The notes: generated by a model from the sequence alone, not told the origin. A stretch of 64,000 nt of DNA from Richelia sinica FACHB-800 (GCF_014698825.1 NZ_JACJTT010000005.1:62001-126000); one strand, 5' to 3'; positions 1 through 9,285 are shown, counted from the first letter of the stretch. Numbers and translations are program-made.

Positions 1-19
1 TCTCTAGCTTGTGCAATTA

Positions 20-244
20 TTAGACAGATTTATTATTAGATAATCTGGATTTCTGTTCATGGAAGATAGATTGAAAATAATTGATCTTATCTTGTATAGA
101 TTCTGTATGAATATTATTGGCTAGATAAAACATAGCCAAATGTAATGCTTTGAGTTTAATACTAGCAAGAGAACATAAAACTTTATTGATTACTAAAGGT
201 ATCTCTTGTATTAAATCAATACTTTTCTTACAAACTATATTCAT
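20..244 (-). CDS. small hypothetical protein
   Basis: An open frame of about 74 codons, read from an ATG on the minus strand (an in-frame TTG lies 12 nt further out). The product is unrecognised, with a hydrophobic middle and a polar C-terminus, and no domain or signal peptide is evident. It lies divergent to murJ. No clear Shine-Dalgarno or homology cue supports it, so it could be a chance frame in AT-rich DNA. Confidence 0.3.
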   Translation of the reverse strand: MNIVCKKSIDLIQEIPLVINKVLCSLASIKLKALHLAMFYLANNIHTESIQDKINYFQSIFHEQKSRLSNNKSV

Positions 245-347
245 CTGGGTTAACAAACCATTTCTTCAAAATTTCCCTAACAGATGTTAAGATTTCAGGT
301 TAAATGTTTTCAAATATGCGCTCTGCAAGAGGTTTCGGGTATTATTC

Positions 348-1958
348 GTGACTGAACAACAAGAAAATCAAAAACCCTCTCGTTCTTTCGCTGGTATTGC
401 TGGTATTGTTGCCGTAGCAACTTTAATTAGTAAAGTATTCGGTTTAATTAGACAGCAAGCTATAGCAGCTGCTTTTGGTGTAGGCCCTGCCGCTACAGCA
501 TATAGTTACGCCTATATTATCCCTGGCTTTCTCCTCATTTTGCTAGGGGGTGTCAATGGGCCGTTACATAGTGCTGTTGTTAGTGTTTTAGCCAAGCGTA
601 AAGACGAAGAAGCTGCACCACTGGTAGAAACGGTCACAACCTTAGTGGGTGGTTTGCTGTTGGTGGTGACAGTAGCGCAAATTTTCTTAGCAGCACCAGT
701 AATTGATTTGGTTGGTCATGGTTTAGAACCAACTACTAGAGAAATTGCGATTCGGCAGTTGCAAATAATGGCTCCTATGGCCTTATTTTCTGGTCTAATT
801 GGTATTGGTTTTGGCACGCTGAATGCAGCTAATCAATATTGGTTACTCTCCATCAGTCCTTTATTATCTAGTGTGACTGTTGTCATTGGGATTGGTGTTT
901 TAGCTTTGCAATATGGCAAAGAAATTATTAAACCAGAATTTGCCTTTATTGGTGGAATGGTGTTAGCTTGGGGCACTTTAGCTGGGGCAACTCTGCAATG
1001 GGCTGTCCAATTAATTGTGCAATGGCGGTTAGGTTTAGGTTCATTACGGTTGAGATTTGATTTTAAATCTCCGGCTGTAAAGGAAGTAATAGAAATTATG
1101 ACTCCGGCAACTATTTCTTCAGGAATGATGCCGATAAATGTGGCTACAGATTTATATTTTGCTAGTCCTATTCCTGGTGCTGCGGCTGGTTTTAATTATG
1201 CAAATTTGTTAGTCCAAACGCCCTTAGGAATTATTTCTAATATTATTTTATTGCCTTTATTACCTATATTTGCTAAGTTGGCTGAACCAGAAAATTGGCC
1301 AGATTTAAAATTACGTATTCGTCAAGGATTGTTATTAACTGCGGTGACAATGCTACCTTTAGGGGCGTTAATGGTAGCTTTATCAGTACCCATTGTGCAG
1401 GTAGTGTATGAACGGGGGGCTTTTAAACAAGAAGCAACCCAGTTGGTATCTTCTCTATTAATTGCCTATGGAATTGGCATGTTTGCCTATTTAGGGCGTG
1501 ATGTTTTGGTGCGGGTGTTTTATGCTTTGGGTGATGGGAAAACACCATTTAAAATCAGCATTTTTAATATTTTACTCAATGCAGCTTTAGATTTTATTCT
1601 TGTAAAACCCTTTGGTGCACCTGGTTTGGTATTAGCTACAGTTGGGGTAAATTGTAGTTCAATTTTGATGCTGTTGTGGTTCTTAAATCGCAAGTTGAAT
1701 GGTTTACCTTTGCGAGAATGGAGTGTACCAATTTTTGGTTTAACTGTGGGTAGTGTGGTTGCTGGGGTTGCGAGTTATGGTACTTTGGTTGCTTGTCGGC
1801 AGGTGTTGGGAAATCAGGGTTTAGTTATTTTAATAGTTGAGTTGTGTGTTGCTGGTGCAGTGGGAATTGGGGTGTTTACGGTTATTGCAGGGATGATGAG
1901 AATACCGGAGGTTAATGGTTTTGTGGTGAAGATGCGGCAGAAGTTTTTGAAGAGGTAA
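348..1958 (+). CDS. murJ: lipid II flippase MurJ (MviN family)
   Basis: Integral inner-membrane protein of the MOP exporter superfamily that flips the lipid-linked peptidoglycan precursor to the periplasm. The 536-aa product has the family's usual length and a run of about 14 hydrophobic segments. Its N-terminal signature SKVFGLIRQQ (around residues 28-37) is the charged first-helix motif of MurJ proteins. The start is GTG, with only a distant AAGAGG (327-332) upstream, so the exact initiator is not certain. It is transcribed alone: the upstream neighbour is divergent and the downstream gap is long. Nothing is broken. Confidence 0.93.
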   Translation: MTEQQENQKPSRSFAGIAGIVAVATLISKVFGLIRQQAIAAAFGVGPAATAYSYAYIIPGFLLILLGGVNGPLHSAVVSVLAKRKDEEAAPLVETVTTLVGGLLLVVTVAQIFLAAPVIDLVGHGLEPTTREIAIRQLQIMAPMALFSGLIGIGFGTLNAANQYWLLSISPLLSSVTVVIGIGVLALQYGKEIIKPEFAFIGGMVLAWGTLAGATLQWAVQLIVQWRLGLGSLRLRFDFKSPAVKEVIEIMTPATISSGMMPINVATDLYFASPIPGAAAGFNYANLLVQTPLGIISNIILLPLLPIFAKLAEPENWPDLKLRIRQGLLLTAVTMLPLGALMVALSVPIVQVVYERGAFKQEATQLVSSLLIAYGIGMFAYLGRDVLVRVFYALGDGKTPFKISIFNILLNAALDFILVKPFGAPGLVLATVGVNCSSILMLLWFLNRKLNGLPLREWSVPIFGLTVGSVVAGVASYGTLVACRQVLGNQGLVILIVELCVAGAVGIGVFTVIAGMMRIPEVNGFVVKMRQKFLKR

Positions 1959-2029
1959 ATCAAGGAATATCACGATTATTTTTTACCCAATCAACAAAAT
2001 TCATTATAGATGTTTCAGTAGGTTGGGTT

Positions 2030-2172
2030 AATACCAATTTAAAAAATGATTGTTACAGATGTAGGTTGGGTTGAGGTACGAAACCCAACACTCTAAAACC
2101 TTGTAAACGTTGGGTTTCACCTTGTTCAACCCAACCTACGCATCTGTCGCATTCTTTTATGGAATTGGTATA
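2030..2172. repeat. MITE-like inverted-repeat element
   Basis: A 143-bp non-coding element whose ends are the inverted repeats ATACCAATT (2031-2039) and AATTGGTAT (2163-2171). Inside are further nested inverted arms (GTAGGTTGGGTT near 2061, AACCCAACCTAC near 2129), so almost the whole element can fold on itself. It encodes no protein. Its size and structure fit the miniature transposable elements common in filamentous cyanobacteria, but no target-site duplication was identified with certainty. Confidence 0.6.
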
Positions 2173-2199
2173 AGTCCTACAACATTAGACATCTGGCAT

Positions 2200-2470
2200 A
2201 AATATTTTTTTTGTTTCACCTAGAGTCGCTTCAGAAGAGAACCCAAAGAAGGACTTTTGCAAGAGGCCTATTTTTGATGAAGAAATTCGCCTCAAACACT
2301 TGCGGGGTAAGGGAAATAAAACAAAAGCCCTAAAATGCCTGAAACCATGAGGAAATCAAGATTAAGCAGAAAATATTGACAGAGATAATAAAAACGGATG
2401 CTGTCGGTATCAGGTTGGATGAGTTTAGCTAGAGGCGCACCCATCCCATCTTTTCATACGGAGACCATTG
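2200..2470 (-). pseudogene. decayed cas2 3' part plus CRISPR leader remnant
   Basis: Read on the minus strand, 2426-2375 matches the intact cas2 at 25067-25118 with 2 mismatches in 52 nt. Positions 2377-2338 match the end of cas2 and the first leader bases (25171-25210) with 3 mismatches in 40. The two blocks abut at a CAAT that occurs at both junctions in the intact gene, so about 55 bp was lost between short direct repeats. Weaker similarity to cas2 continues to about 2470. At the other side, 2264-2200 resembles the sequence just beyond the live array (28620-28694), though that segment may belong to a dispersed repeat. The frame is interrupted and not functional. The rest of this 1959-2635 gap holds the MITE and the Rrf2 promoter region. 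Confidence 0.75.
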
Positions 2471-2635
2471 TATCAATCCGTGATTCCGGTGCAAAATCAA
2501 GCAACTTTAAGAATTATTACCTAAATACACCAGCAAGCCGATAGATTTATGATATTTTGTAAGTAATAAGTGAGATGCTATTACATCTGACACTTTAAAT
2601 AAACTACCTGCGGATAAGAAACGTTAAACCTATCA

Positions 2636-3121
2636 ATGTACAGTAGTATTTTAAATACAGACTTGAATAATAGCCAAAGCTACGCTCTTCTCGATCTATC
2701 TGCCAAGGTGGAATATGCGCTCTTAGCACTCTTAGAACTAGCCATCCACCATGACCAAAAAGTCCCTCTGACGATGAATGAGATTGCAGCCAAGCAACCC
2801 ATCCCAGAGCGATATCTAGAACAAATTCTCACTCACCTGCGTCGTGCTGGTGTTGTGCAGAGTCAACGAGGTTCCAAAGGTGGTTTTTTGCTATTGCGTG
2901 AACCCTGGCAGATTACCTTGCTAGAAATAGTTACCTTGGTAGAAGGGGAACGTAAAGAAAAAGAGAGTGCAGAAACTCGAACCATCGAAAAAACTTTGGT
3001 GTTGGAAATTTGGGAACAAGCTAACGCTTCGGCAATTGAAGTATTGCGCGGTTATACGCTCCAAGATTTGTGTCAGGAAATAGAAACTCGCACTCAAAAC
3101 AATCCCATGTATTACATTTAA
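2636..3121 (+). CDS. Rrf2 family transcriptional regulator
   Basis: A 161-aa DNA-binding protein of the Rrf2 family. The winged helix covers roughly residues 20-95, with the family signature of a recognition helix followed by a GSKGGF wing (VVQSQRGSKGGFLL). Only one cysteine (LCQEIE, near the C-terminus) is present, so it lacks the three-cysteine Fe-S cluster motif of IscR/NsrR. This resembles CymR-type members, which sense cysteine status by partner binding. It lies 18 bp upstream of cysK on the same strand and probably forms an operon with it. Control of sulfur/cysteine metabolism is therefore likely by inference from context and family. Confidence 0.85.
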   Translation: MYSSILNTDLNNSQSYALLDLSAKVEYALLALLELAIHHDQKVPLTMNEIAAKQPIPERYLEQILTHLRRAGVVQSQRGSKGGFLLLREPWQITLLEIVTLVEGERKEKESAETRTIEKTLVLEIWEQANASAIEVLRGYTLQDLCQEIETRTQNNPMYYI

Positions 3122-3139
3122 TCACCCAGAGGTATAGTC

Positions 3140-4102
3140 ATGCGAATAGCAAAAAATATTACTGAATTAGTAGGTAGAACACCCTTAGTACAGTTGAATA
3201 AAATTCCCCAAAGCATTGGTGCAGTAGCGCGAATTGCGGTCAAACTAGAAAGTATGAATCCCGCAGCTTCTGTGAAAGACAGAATTGGTGTGAGCATGGT
3301 GGAAGCCGCAGAAGCAAAAGGGTTAATTTTCCCAGGAAAAACCACCTTAGTTGAGCCGACTTCGGGCAATACAGGAATTGCTTTAGCCATGGTTGCAGCA
3401 GCTAAAGGTTACCGCCTAATTTTAACCATGCCGGATACCATGAGCCAAGAAAGAAGACTGATGCTGAGGGCTTATGGAGCGCATCTAGAGTTAACACCAG
3501 GGGTGGAAGGAATGCGGGGAGCGATCGCTAGAGCTACAGAAATCGTAGCTAGAACCCCCAATGCTTATATGTTGCAACAGTTTAGTAATGCTGCCAACCC
3601 CCAAATTCATGCTCGGACTACAGCCGAAGAAATTTGGAATGACACCGATGGAGAAATTGATATCCTCATTGCTGGAGTTGGCACTGGAGGAACAATTACA
3701 GGGGTTTCTGAAGTAATTAAACAGCGTAAACCCAGCTTTCGAGCGGTGGCAGTCGAACCAGTGAATAGCCCCGTTTTAGGTGGAGGAAAACCAGGCCCCC
3801 ATAAAATTCAAGGTATCGGCCCCGGCTTTATTCCCGCTATTTACCGTTCAGAATTGGTAGATGAAATCATTCAAGTTACAGATGAGCAATCTATTTCCTA
3901 TAGTCGTCGGTTAGCAAAGGAAGAAGGACTATTGTCAGGGATTTCCACTGGCGCGGCTTTATATGCAGCCCTACAAGTTGCCAAGCGTCCAGAAAATGCC
4001 GATAAATTAATAGTCATGGTACAACCCAGCTTTGGTGAACGCTACCTCAGCACACCACTCTTTAAAGACCCAGAAGAAAGCGAATGGTTGACGCAAGTTT
4101 AA
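3140..4102 (+). CDS. cysK: cysteine synthase A (O-acetylserine sulfhydrylase)
   Basis: A PLP-dependent fold-type II enzyme that makes L-cysteine from O-acetylserine and sulfide. The product has the standard length of about 320 aa. The Schiff-base lysine is K46 in [10 protein letters not shown], the substrate loop is PTSGNTG (residues 73-79), and the glycine-rich phosphate cup is [10 protein letters not shown] in the middle of the protein. It follows an Rrf2 regulator by 18 bp, so the pair is likely co-transcribed. An inverted repeat just after the stop codon can end the message. The enzyme appears intact; a related beta-synthase is a remote alternative. Confidence 0.93.
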   Translation: MRIAKNITELVGRTPLVQLNKIPQSIGAVARIAVKLESMNPAASVKDRIGVSMVEAAEAKGLIFPGKTTLVEPTSGNTGIALAMVAAAKGYRLILTMPDTMSQERRLMLRAYGAHLELTPGVEGMRGAIARATEIVARTPNAYMLQQFSNAANPQIHARTTAEEIWNDTDGEIDILIAGVGTGGTITGVSEVIKQRKPSFRAVAVEPVNSPVLGGGKPGPHKIQGIGPGFIPAIYRSELVDEIIQVTDEQSISYSRRLAKEEGLLSGISTGAALYAALQVAKRPENADKLIVMVQPSFGERYLSTPLFKDPEESEWLTQV

Positions 4103-4133
4103 AAGTTGATTCCTTCATAATTAATCAACTTTT
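4101..4133. terminator. bidirectional stem-loop between cysK and CadD-like gene
   Basis: Arms AAAAGTTGAT (4101-4110) and ATCAACTTTT (4124-4133) form a 10-bp stem with a 13-nt loop. A-runs and T-runs on either side let it work for both converging transcripts. It overlaps the stop codon of the minus-strand gene. Confidence 0.65.
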
Positions 4134-4799
4134 CTTCACCAATACCAGCAAACAAATACAACTAGCCAGGAGCTTAATCGGACTCAAAGCTTGACTTTTC
4201 CACACAATTACCAATCCTAAACCCATCAGTACGAAAGGTACAAGATAATTACCATACTTGGTGAAAAAATCAGCTATTTTCCTCTGGTGGGTTAATTTAT
4301 AGGCTGCATAACACCAAATTGCTAATAAACAAAAGAATACAAATATAATTAAAATAAAACCTGCTAAATTTGTACTAGAAAATAAAGGTATATAAATACT
4401 AATATTATCGCTGCCATTAGCAATAGTCACTAGGGCAACAGTGTAGATTTGTGGTGAGAGAAAATGCTCACTAATTGATGTTTTAGATAATGTTATTTCT
4501 GAAGTTTCTTCAGGCAATGAACCTAGTTCCTGATTCACCAAACTACTGATACCAATAGCCAAAGGTACTAACCCCAGTAAACCAATCAATTCTGGCGGTA
4601 GAATTAGTCCACCTAATAAGCCTGGTAAACTGAGGATTAACAATATAGTAAATCCCAAATATTGGCCGCAGACAACTTGCCAAGACCGAAAATTATCATT
4701 GACTTGAGTAAAAAACACCAACAAAATTACCAGGTCATCAATATTAGTAGCACTAAAAGCGGCGACTCCGGTAATGATGGATGTGAATAATTCGTCCAT
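4125..4799 (-). CDS. CadD-family cadmium resistance/cation transporter
   Basis: A 224-aa membrane protein with about six hydrophobic segments. The family signatures are both present: NIDDLVILLVFF at residues 20-31 and NGSDNISIYIPLF in the second half. Members of this family (Cad, PF03596) are linked with cadmium resistance or small-cation efflux; the actual substrate here is unknown. It is divergently arranged with a paralogue 80 bp away, which has the same length and motifs, so the pair probably arose by inverted duplication and may share a promoter region. Confidence 0.8.
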   Translation of the reverse strand: MDELFTSIITGVAAFSATNIDDLVILLVFFTQVNDNFRSWQVVCGQYLGFTILLILSLPGLLGGLILPPELIGLLGLVPLAIGISSLVNQELGSLPEETSEITLSKTSISEHFLSPQIYTVALVTIANGSDNISIYIPLFSSTNLAGFILIIFVFFCLLAIWCYAAYKLTHQRKIADFFTKYGNYLVPFVLMGLGLVIVWKSQALSPIKLLASCICLLVLVKKS

Positions 4800-4879
4800 G
4801 CTTGAAAATTTTTATCTTGATGCACTTGCAGATTACAAATATTGATATGTTGATAAATGGTATTTAATCAAATTTTACC

Positions 4880-5545
4880 ATGACCCATTTAATTACTGAT
4901 TTTACTCAAGGCATCATTGCATTTACAGCTACTAATATTGACGATATTCTCATTTTGTTATTATTTTTCTCCCAGATAGACCAAAGTTTTCGCCGTAGAC
5001 ACATTATTATTGGTCAATATTTGGGATTTTCTGCCATTATTCTCCTGAGCTTACCAGGATTCTTTGGCGGTTTATTTATTCAAAAAGAATTCATTGGTCT
5101 GTTAGGACTAATACCAATCATAATTGGTGTGAAGCAACTTTTTACTAGAAAAGAAGAAACTACAGAAATTCAAGCTGTTAGTGCAGATTTATTAGACGCA
5201 TCCTATTCTAACTCTCGATTTTCTTTCTTGTTAAGTGTTTTACATCCAAATACTTATAAAGTTGCGGCTATTACCATTGCTAACGGTGGAGATAATATTA
5301 GTATTTACATTCCTCTATTTGCAGGGCAGAACTTTGCTAGTTTAGGAATCACCCTATTAGTGTTTTTCGCAATGGTAGGGGTTTGGTGCGGTATAGCTTA
5401 TTTATTAAGTCGTCAGAGGGCTATTGCTACTATTTTAAGTCGTTATGGTCAAGCGATGGTTCCTTTTATTTTAATTGCCTTGGGTTTATTAATTATGTAT
5501 GAAAGAGGAACTTTTAATTTAATTAAATCCCTGATAGGGAAGTAA
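4880..5545 (+). CDS. CadD-family cadmium resistance/cation transporter (paralogue)
   Basis: A 221-aa polytopic membrane protein, paralogous to its divergent neighbour. It carries NIDDILILLLFF near the N-terminus and NGGDNISIYIPLF in the fourth hydrophobic segment, the hallmarks of the Cad family. A hydrophilic loop around residues 95-115 (RKEETTEIQ) separates the two halves, as in the neighbour. Substrate specificity cannot be read from sequence. The divergent pair may act as a heteromer or as alternatives; that is inference. Confidence 0.8.
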   Translation: MTHLITDFTQGIIAFTATNIDDILILLLFFSQIDQSFRRRHIIIGQYLGFSAIILLSLPGFFGGLFIQKEFIGLLGLIPIIIGVKQLFTRKEETTEIQAVSADLLDASYSNSRFSFLLSVLHPNTYKVAAITIANGGDNISIYIPLFAGQNFASLGITLLVFFAMVGVWCGIAYLLSRQRAIATILSRYGQAMVPFILIALGLLIMYERGTFNLIKSLIGK

Positions 5546-5567
5546 ACGAGTTTTTAATTTTTGATTT

Positions 5568-6371
5568 TCAAGCTTGGGCAACTAATTTCCAGCTAACCAT
5601 CATTAAGATGCTATAGATGATAAAACGCAGAGGACGTTGAGGTGCTATCTGGCAAAGTTTCGCACCGATGAGAACTCCGGGTACTGAACCGATCCAAATT
5701 GGCACTACTAAACTCCAATTCACAGTTCCTAATGTGAGGTGACCAAAGGATGTGAAAATTAATAAAATTGCTGCCTGAGTAATATCTGTACCTACTAATT
5801 TACGTGCATCCAGGCGGAAAAACCCAATCAAAACTAAGGCAAACATCGAACCTGAAGAAACACTAGTCATCCCTACACAAAAGCCTAAAACTGCCCCAAG
5901 CACTACAGTGAGAATGCGCCCTAGATGAGTTTTGACATTTAATTTTGGCAGTTCTGGTAAGTTGAATTTGGGAAAAAATGTCATCAACAACATTTGTATT
6001 AATGCTGTCAATGTAACGATTAAAATCATTACTCCTAATAACCGCAGTAGGAGGCTATCTATGTCATGTTGTCCACTGTTTCTGAGGTGGTGTAAAGCTG
6101 CTACACCCAGTAATGAACCAGAAACACTACCCATGGCTAGCCATTTGACTATTTCCAAATCCAAGGTTTTTTGTTGCCAGTGTTTCACTCCACCTACTAC
6201 CTTCATTAAAGTGGCTGCTACTACATCAGAACTAATAGCAATAGATGGGGGCACTTGAAAGAAAAAAATCAACATGGGTGTGATGAGAGAAGCACCACCT
6301 ATTCCCGTTAAACCAACGATGATACCAATGACAAAGCTGAAAAAAGGTAGTAACAAGTAGTCCATATACAT
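5568..6371 (-). CDS. TauE/SafE family sulfite/anion permease
   Basis: A 267-aa protein with about eight hydrophobic helices in two halves. The first half has the family's glycine-rich GLTGIGGASLITPML motif and the second half GMTSVSSGSMFALVLIGF. Members export sulfite, sulfoacetate and other organosulfur anions. An in-frame ATG at 6365 is an equally good start. It is convergent with the CadD paralogue. Proximity to cysK makes a link with sulfur plausible, but it is not in the same operon. Confidence 0.82.
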   Translation of the reverse strand: MYMDYLLLPFFSFVIGIIVGLTGIGGASLITPMLIFFFQVPPSIAISSDVVAATLMKVVGGVKHWQQKTLDLEIVKWLAMGSVSGSLLGVAALHHLRNSGQHDIDSLLLRLLGVMILIVTLTALIQMLLMTFFPKFNLPELPKLNVKTHLGRILTVVLGAVLGFCVGMTSVSSGSMFALVLIGFFRLDARKLVGTDITQAAILLIFTSFGHLTLGTVNWSLVVPIWIGSVPGVLIGAKLCQIAPQRPLRFIIYSILMMVSWKLVAQA

Positions 6372-6710
6372 ATCTGGTAGTAGGTTTTAGCTGTGTTGAG
6401 TTTGAAGATAAAGCTTCCTCGCAGAATATAATTACTACTCAAGGGTGAGTTTTTCTGCCTTGTGAACAGCCAGGAAGTAATTTTTAAATCGTAAAACACT
6501 AAAATCCGATTGACTTACTGTATTTTATCTTAAATCTGCCAAAAGTCTAGTGTCAATTGATATAAATTGATCCCCAGTTTTGTGCTTTTCTTGTGAGGTA
6601 GATTAGCCAGAAATCTTCTTTATAGAAACTACAGTTATGGGCGTTTGTATTAAATAGCTGAATTATTTATTGTAATAACTTCGTGTAATTCACCATGTTT
6701 ATATTTTCCA

Positions 6711-7018
6711 GTAGGGGCGGGTTTACCAATGTCTTGGTTGATGGTTGATGATATCTGTGAACCCGCCCCTACTATTTCTGTGGATGTATGGTCTAGGGGT
6801 AGTTTTACCAATATCTTGGTTGATGGTTAATGATATCTGTGAACCTGCCCCTACAATTTCTGTGGATGTATGGTCTAGGGGTAGTTTTACCAATATCTTG
6901 GTTGATGGTTAATGATATCTGTGAACCTGCCCCTACAATTTCTGTGGATGTATGGTCTAGGGGTAGTTTTACCAATATCTTGGTTGATGGTTGATGATAT
7001 CTGTGAACCCGCCCCTAC
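6711..7018. repeat. 82-bp tandem repeat, four copies
   Basis: Four copies with a strict 82-bp period (TAGGGG anchors at 6712, 6794, 6876, 6958); the last copy is shortened. Each copy carries an outer inverted pair (TAGGGGCGGG with CCCGCCCCTA in the best-kept copies), so each unit can fold into a hairpin. No reading frame here looks genuine. The rest of the 6372-7074 gap is AT-rich and shows no recognisable gene. Confidence 0.85.
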
Positions 7019-7074
7019 AACTGCTATCCCGGCTAATATAAAGATGTATCGTCGCCCTACACTCCCTAAGACCC

Positions 7075-8355
7075 ATGACATCAACTGTGCTAAAGTTTCC
7101 CCGCCTAAATGCTCCCCAGCTACACCAGTTGTCTAACGGTTTAACTATTATTGCCGAGCAAATGCCAGTGGAAGCAGTGAACCTGAGTTTGTGGACAAAT
7201 ATCGGTTCTGCTGTGGAGTCTGATGATATTAACGGTATGGCTCACTTTTTAGAGCATATGATTTTTAAGGGAACACAGCGATTAGTTAGTGGTGAGTTTG
7301 AGCGACGAATTGAGGAACGAGGGGCGGTAACTAATGCTGCGACTAGTCAGGATTACACTCATTACTATATAACTACTGCTCCTAAAGATTTTGCAGAATT
7401 AGCACCACTGCAAATAGATGTGGTTTGTAATCCCAGTATTCCTGATGATGCTTTTGAACGGGAAAGGTTGGTGGTTTTAGAAGAAATTCGCCGTTCTGAA
7501 GATAATCCCCGGCGGCGTATTTTTCGCTGGTCGATGGAAATGGCCTTTGATAGTTTGCCTTATCGCCGTCCAGTATTGGGGCCAGAATCGGTAATTGCTC
7601 AATTGCAACCTCAGCAAATGCGCGATTTTCATAACTATTGGTATCAACCACAGTCAATTACAGCTGTGGCTGTGGGAAATTTACCTGTGGAAGAATTGAT
7701 AGATGTTGTGGCAGAGGGATTTACTAAATATCGACAACCAGGAACACTGCACAGGGAACAGAGAAAAGCTCATCCTGAAGCTGCATTTACAGAAATTGTC
7801 AGACAGGAATTTGTTGATGAAAGTCTCCAGCAAGCTAGGTTAATTATGGTTTGGCGAGTACCTGGGTTGATGGAACTTGATGAAACCTATGCTTTGGATG
7901 TGATAGCGGGAATTTTGGGACATGGACGGACATCTCGACTGGTGCAAGATTTGCGGGAAGAACGGGGGTTAGTGAGTACAATTTCCGTCAGCAATATGAG
8001 TCATCTATTGCAAGGAACATTTTATATTTCCGCTAAGTGTGGAGTAGAAGATTTAGCAGCGGTGGAAGATGCGATCGCTCAACATCTTCGCACATTACAA
8101 ACTGAGTTGGTGAAGGAATCAGAAATTGCCAAGATGCAGCGACGGGTAGCAAACCGATTTATTTTTGGCAATGAAACCCCAAGCGATCGCGCCGGTCTGT
8201 ATGGATACTATCATTCTTTGATTGGGGATTTAGAACCAGCCTTTAATTATCCAAACTATATTCAGTCCCAGGATGCTGTTGATTTAATGCAAGCAGCAAA
8301 GCAGTATCTTTCTCCAGATGCCTATGGTGTAGTTGTGGTCAAGCCAGGTGAGTAG
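7075..8355 (+). CDS. M16 family zinc peptidase (processing-peptidase type)
   Basis: A 426-aa single-unit insulinase-family peptidase. The inverted zinc motif HxxEH is HFLEH at residues 57-61, followed by the usual glutamate region in the RRSEDNPRRR stretch. The second half keeps the inactive-repeat fold with an R/Y-type motif (HGRTSRLVQDLREE). Such cyanobacterial proteins resemble the mitochondrial and chloroplast processing peptidases; substrates are unknown. There is no signal peptide. The gene is 63 bp upstream of the kinase-like gene and may be co-transcribed. Many cyanobacteria have two adjacent M16 genes; only one is here. Confidence 0.88.
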   Translation: MTSTVLKFPRLNAPQLHQLSNGLTIIAEQMPVEAVNLSLWTNIGSAVESDDINGMAHFLEHMIFKGTQRLVSGEFERRIEERGAVTNAATSQDYTHYYITTAPKDFAELAPLQIDVVCNPSIPDDAFERERLVVLEEIRRSEDNPRRRIFRWSMEMAFDSLPYRRPVLGPESVIAQLQPQQMRDFHNYWYQPQSITAVAVGNLPVEELIDVVAEGFTKYRQPGTLHREQRKAHPEAAFTEIVRQEFVDESLQQARLIMVWRVPGLMELDETYALDVIAGILGHGRTSRLVQDLREERGLVSTISVSNMSHLLQGTFYISAKCGVEDLAAVEDAIAQHLRTLQTELVKESEIAKMQRRVANRFIFGNETPSDRAGLYGYYHSLIGDLEPAFNYPNYIQSQDAVDLMQAAKQYLSPDAYGVVVVKPGE

Positions 8356-8418
8356 AGTTGGGGTTTATCTCTGGGAAATTGGTAATCTAGTTTTGATAAC
8401 CAACCACTGACAAAATAT

Positions 8419-9285
8419 ATGCTTTGGACTGAAATTGATACTCATATTAGTGATGTCACAGGTGACAAATTCCGCTCAACACAGCATCTTTCTGTTAGTG
8501 GTGGATGTATCAATCAAGGTTATGCAGTCAGTGATGGTAAGCTGACCTATTTTGTCAAATTAAACCAAGCCTCCCATGTAGCAATGTTTGAAGCCGAAAC
8601 ATTGGGTTTACAGCAGATGTATGCAACTGGCAGTATCCGTGTGCCTAAACCTCTATGTTGGGGCATCACAGGTAATTCTAGTTACATTGTCCTAGAATGG
8701 TTGCAAATGGGAGGTGGAAACAACAAATCTTGGCAACAGATGGGGCAGAATTTGGCAGCAATACACAAAGCGACCAGTGACAAGGGTTTTGGTTGGGATA
8801 TGAATAACACCATTGGTTCTACGCCACAAATCAATCCTTGGACTGATGACTGGGCAGAATTTTATTGTCAACACCGTTTAGGTTATCAATTTCAGTTAGC
8901 AAGACGACGGGGTGGCAATTTTCCTCACCAAGAACAGTTATTAGCAGCTATCCCCGAATTATTAGCGGGTCATGAGGTGCAACCTTCCTTAGTCCATGGG
9001 GATTTATGGGGTGGGAATGCTGGGTGTACTGTAGACGGGGAACCAGTGATTTTTGACCCAGCCACTTATTATGGTGATAGGGAAGTAGATATTGCCATGA
9101 CTGAGTTGTTTGGGGGTTTTCCGGCTGCATTTTATCAAGGTTATGAAGAGGTGTTTCCTTTAGATCATGGGTATGAAAGGCGGAAAACTTTGTATAACCT
9201 TTATCATGTTTTGAACCATTTCAATTTGTTTGGTGGTGGTTATGGTTCCCAAGCTAATCGGATGATTGAGCAGATTTTACGCTAG
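8419..9285 (+). CDS. fructosamine/ketosamine-3-kinase family protein
   Basis: A 288-aa protein of the aminoglycoside-phosphotransferase-like kinase fold. The catalytic Brenner-type motif is VHGDLWGGNAG (around residues 193-203) and the metal-binding motif is IFDPATYYGDRE. The N-terminal part has GGCINQGY as the nucleotide loop. Family members phosphorylate ketosamines formed by protein glycation, which leads to deglycation. Length and motif order match the family. It is likely soluble and cytosolic. Confidence 0.85.
   Translation: MLWTEIDTHISDVTGDKFRSTQHLSVSGGCINQGYAVSDGKLTYFVKLNQASHVAMFEAETLGLQQMYATGSIRVPKPLCWGITGNSSYIVLEWLQMGGGNNKSWQQMGQNLAAIHKATSDKGFGWDMNNTIGSTPQINPWTDDWAEFYCQHRLGYQFQLARRRGGNFPHQEQLLAAIPELLAGHEVQPSLVHGDLWGGNAGCTVDGEPVIFDPATYYGDREVDIAMTELFGGFPAAFYQGYEEVFPLDHGYERRKTLYNLYHVLNHFNLFGGGYGSQANRMIEQILR

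Noticed and set aside
6887-7136. Small frames across the 82-bp repeats on both strands
   Set aside because: Repeated peptides follow the DNA period; no start signals or domain.
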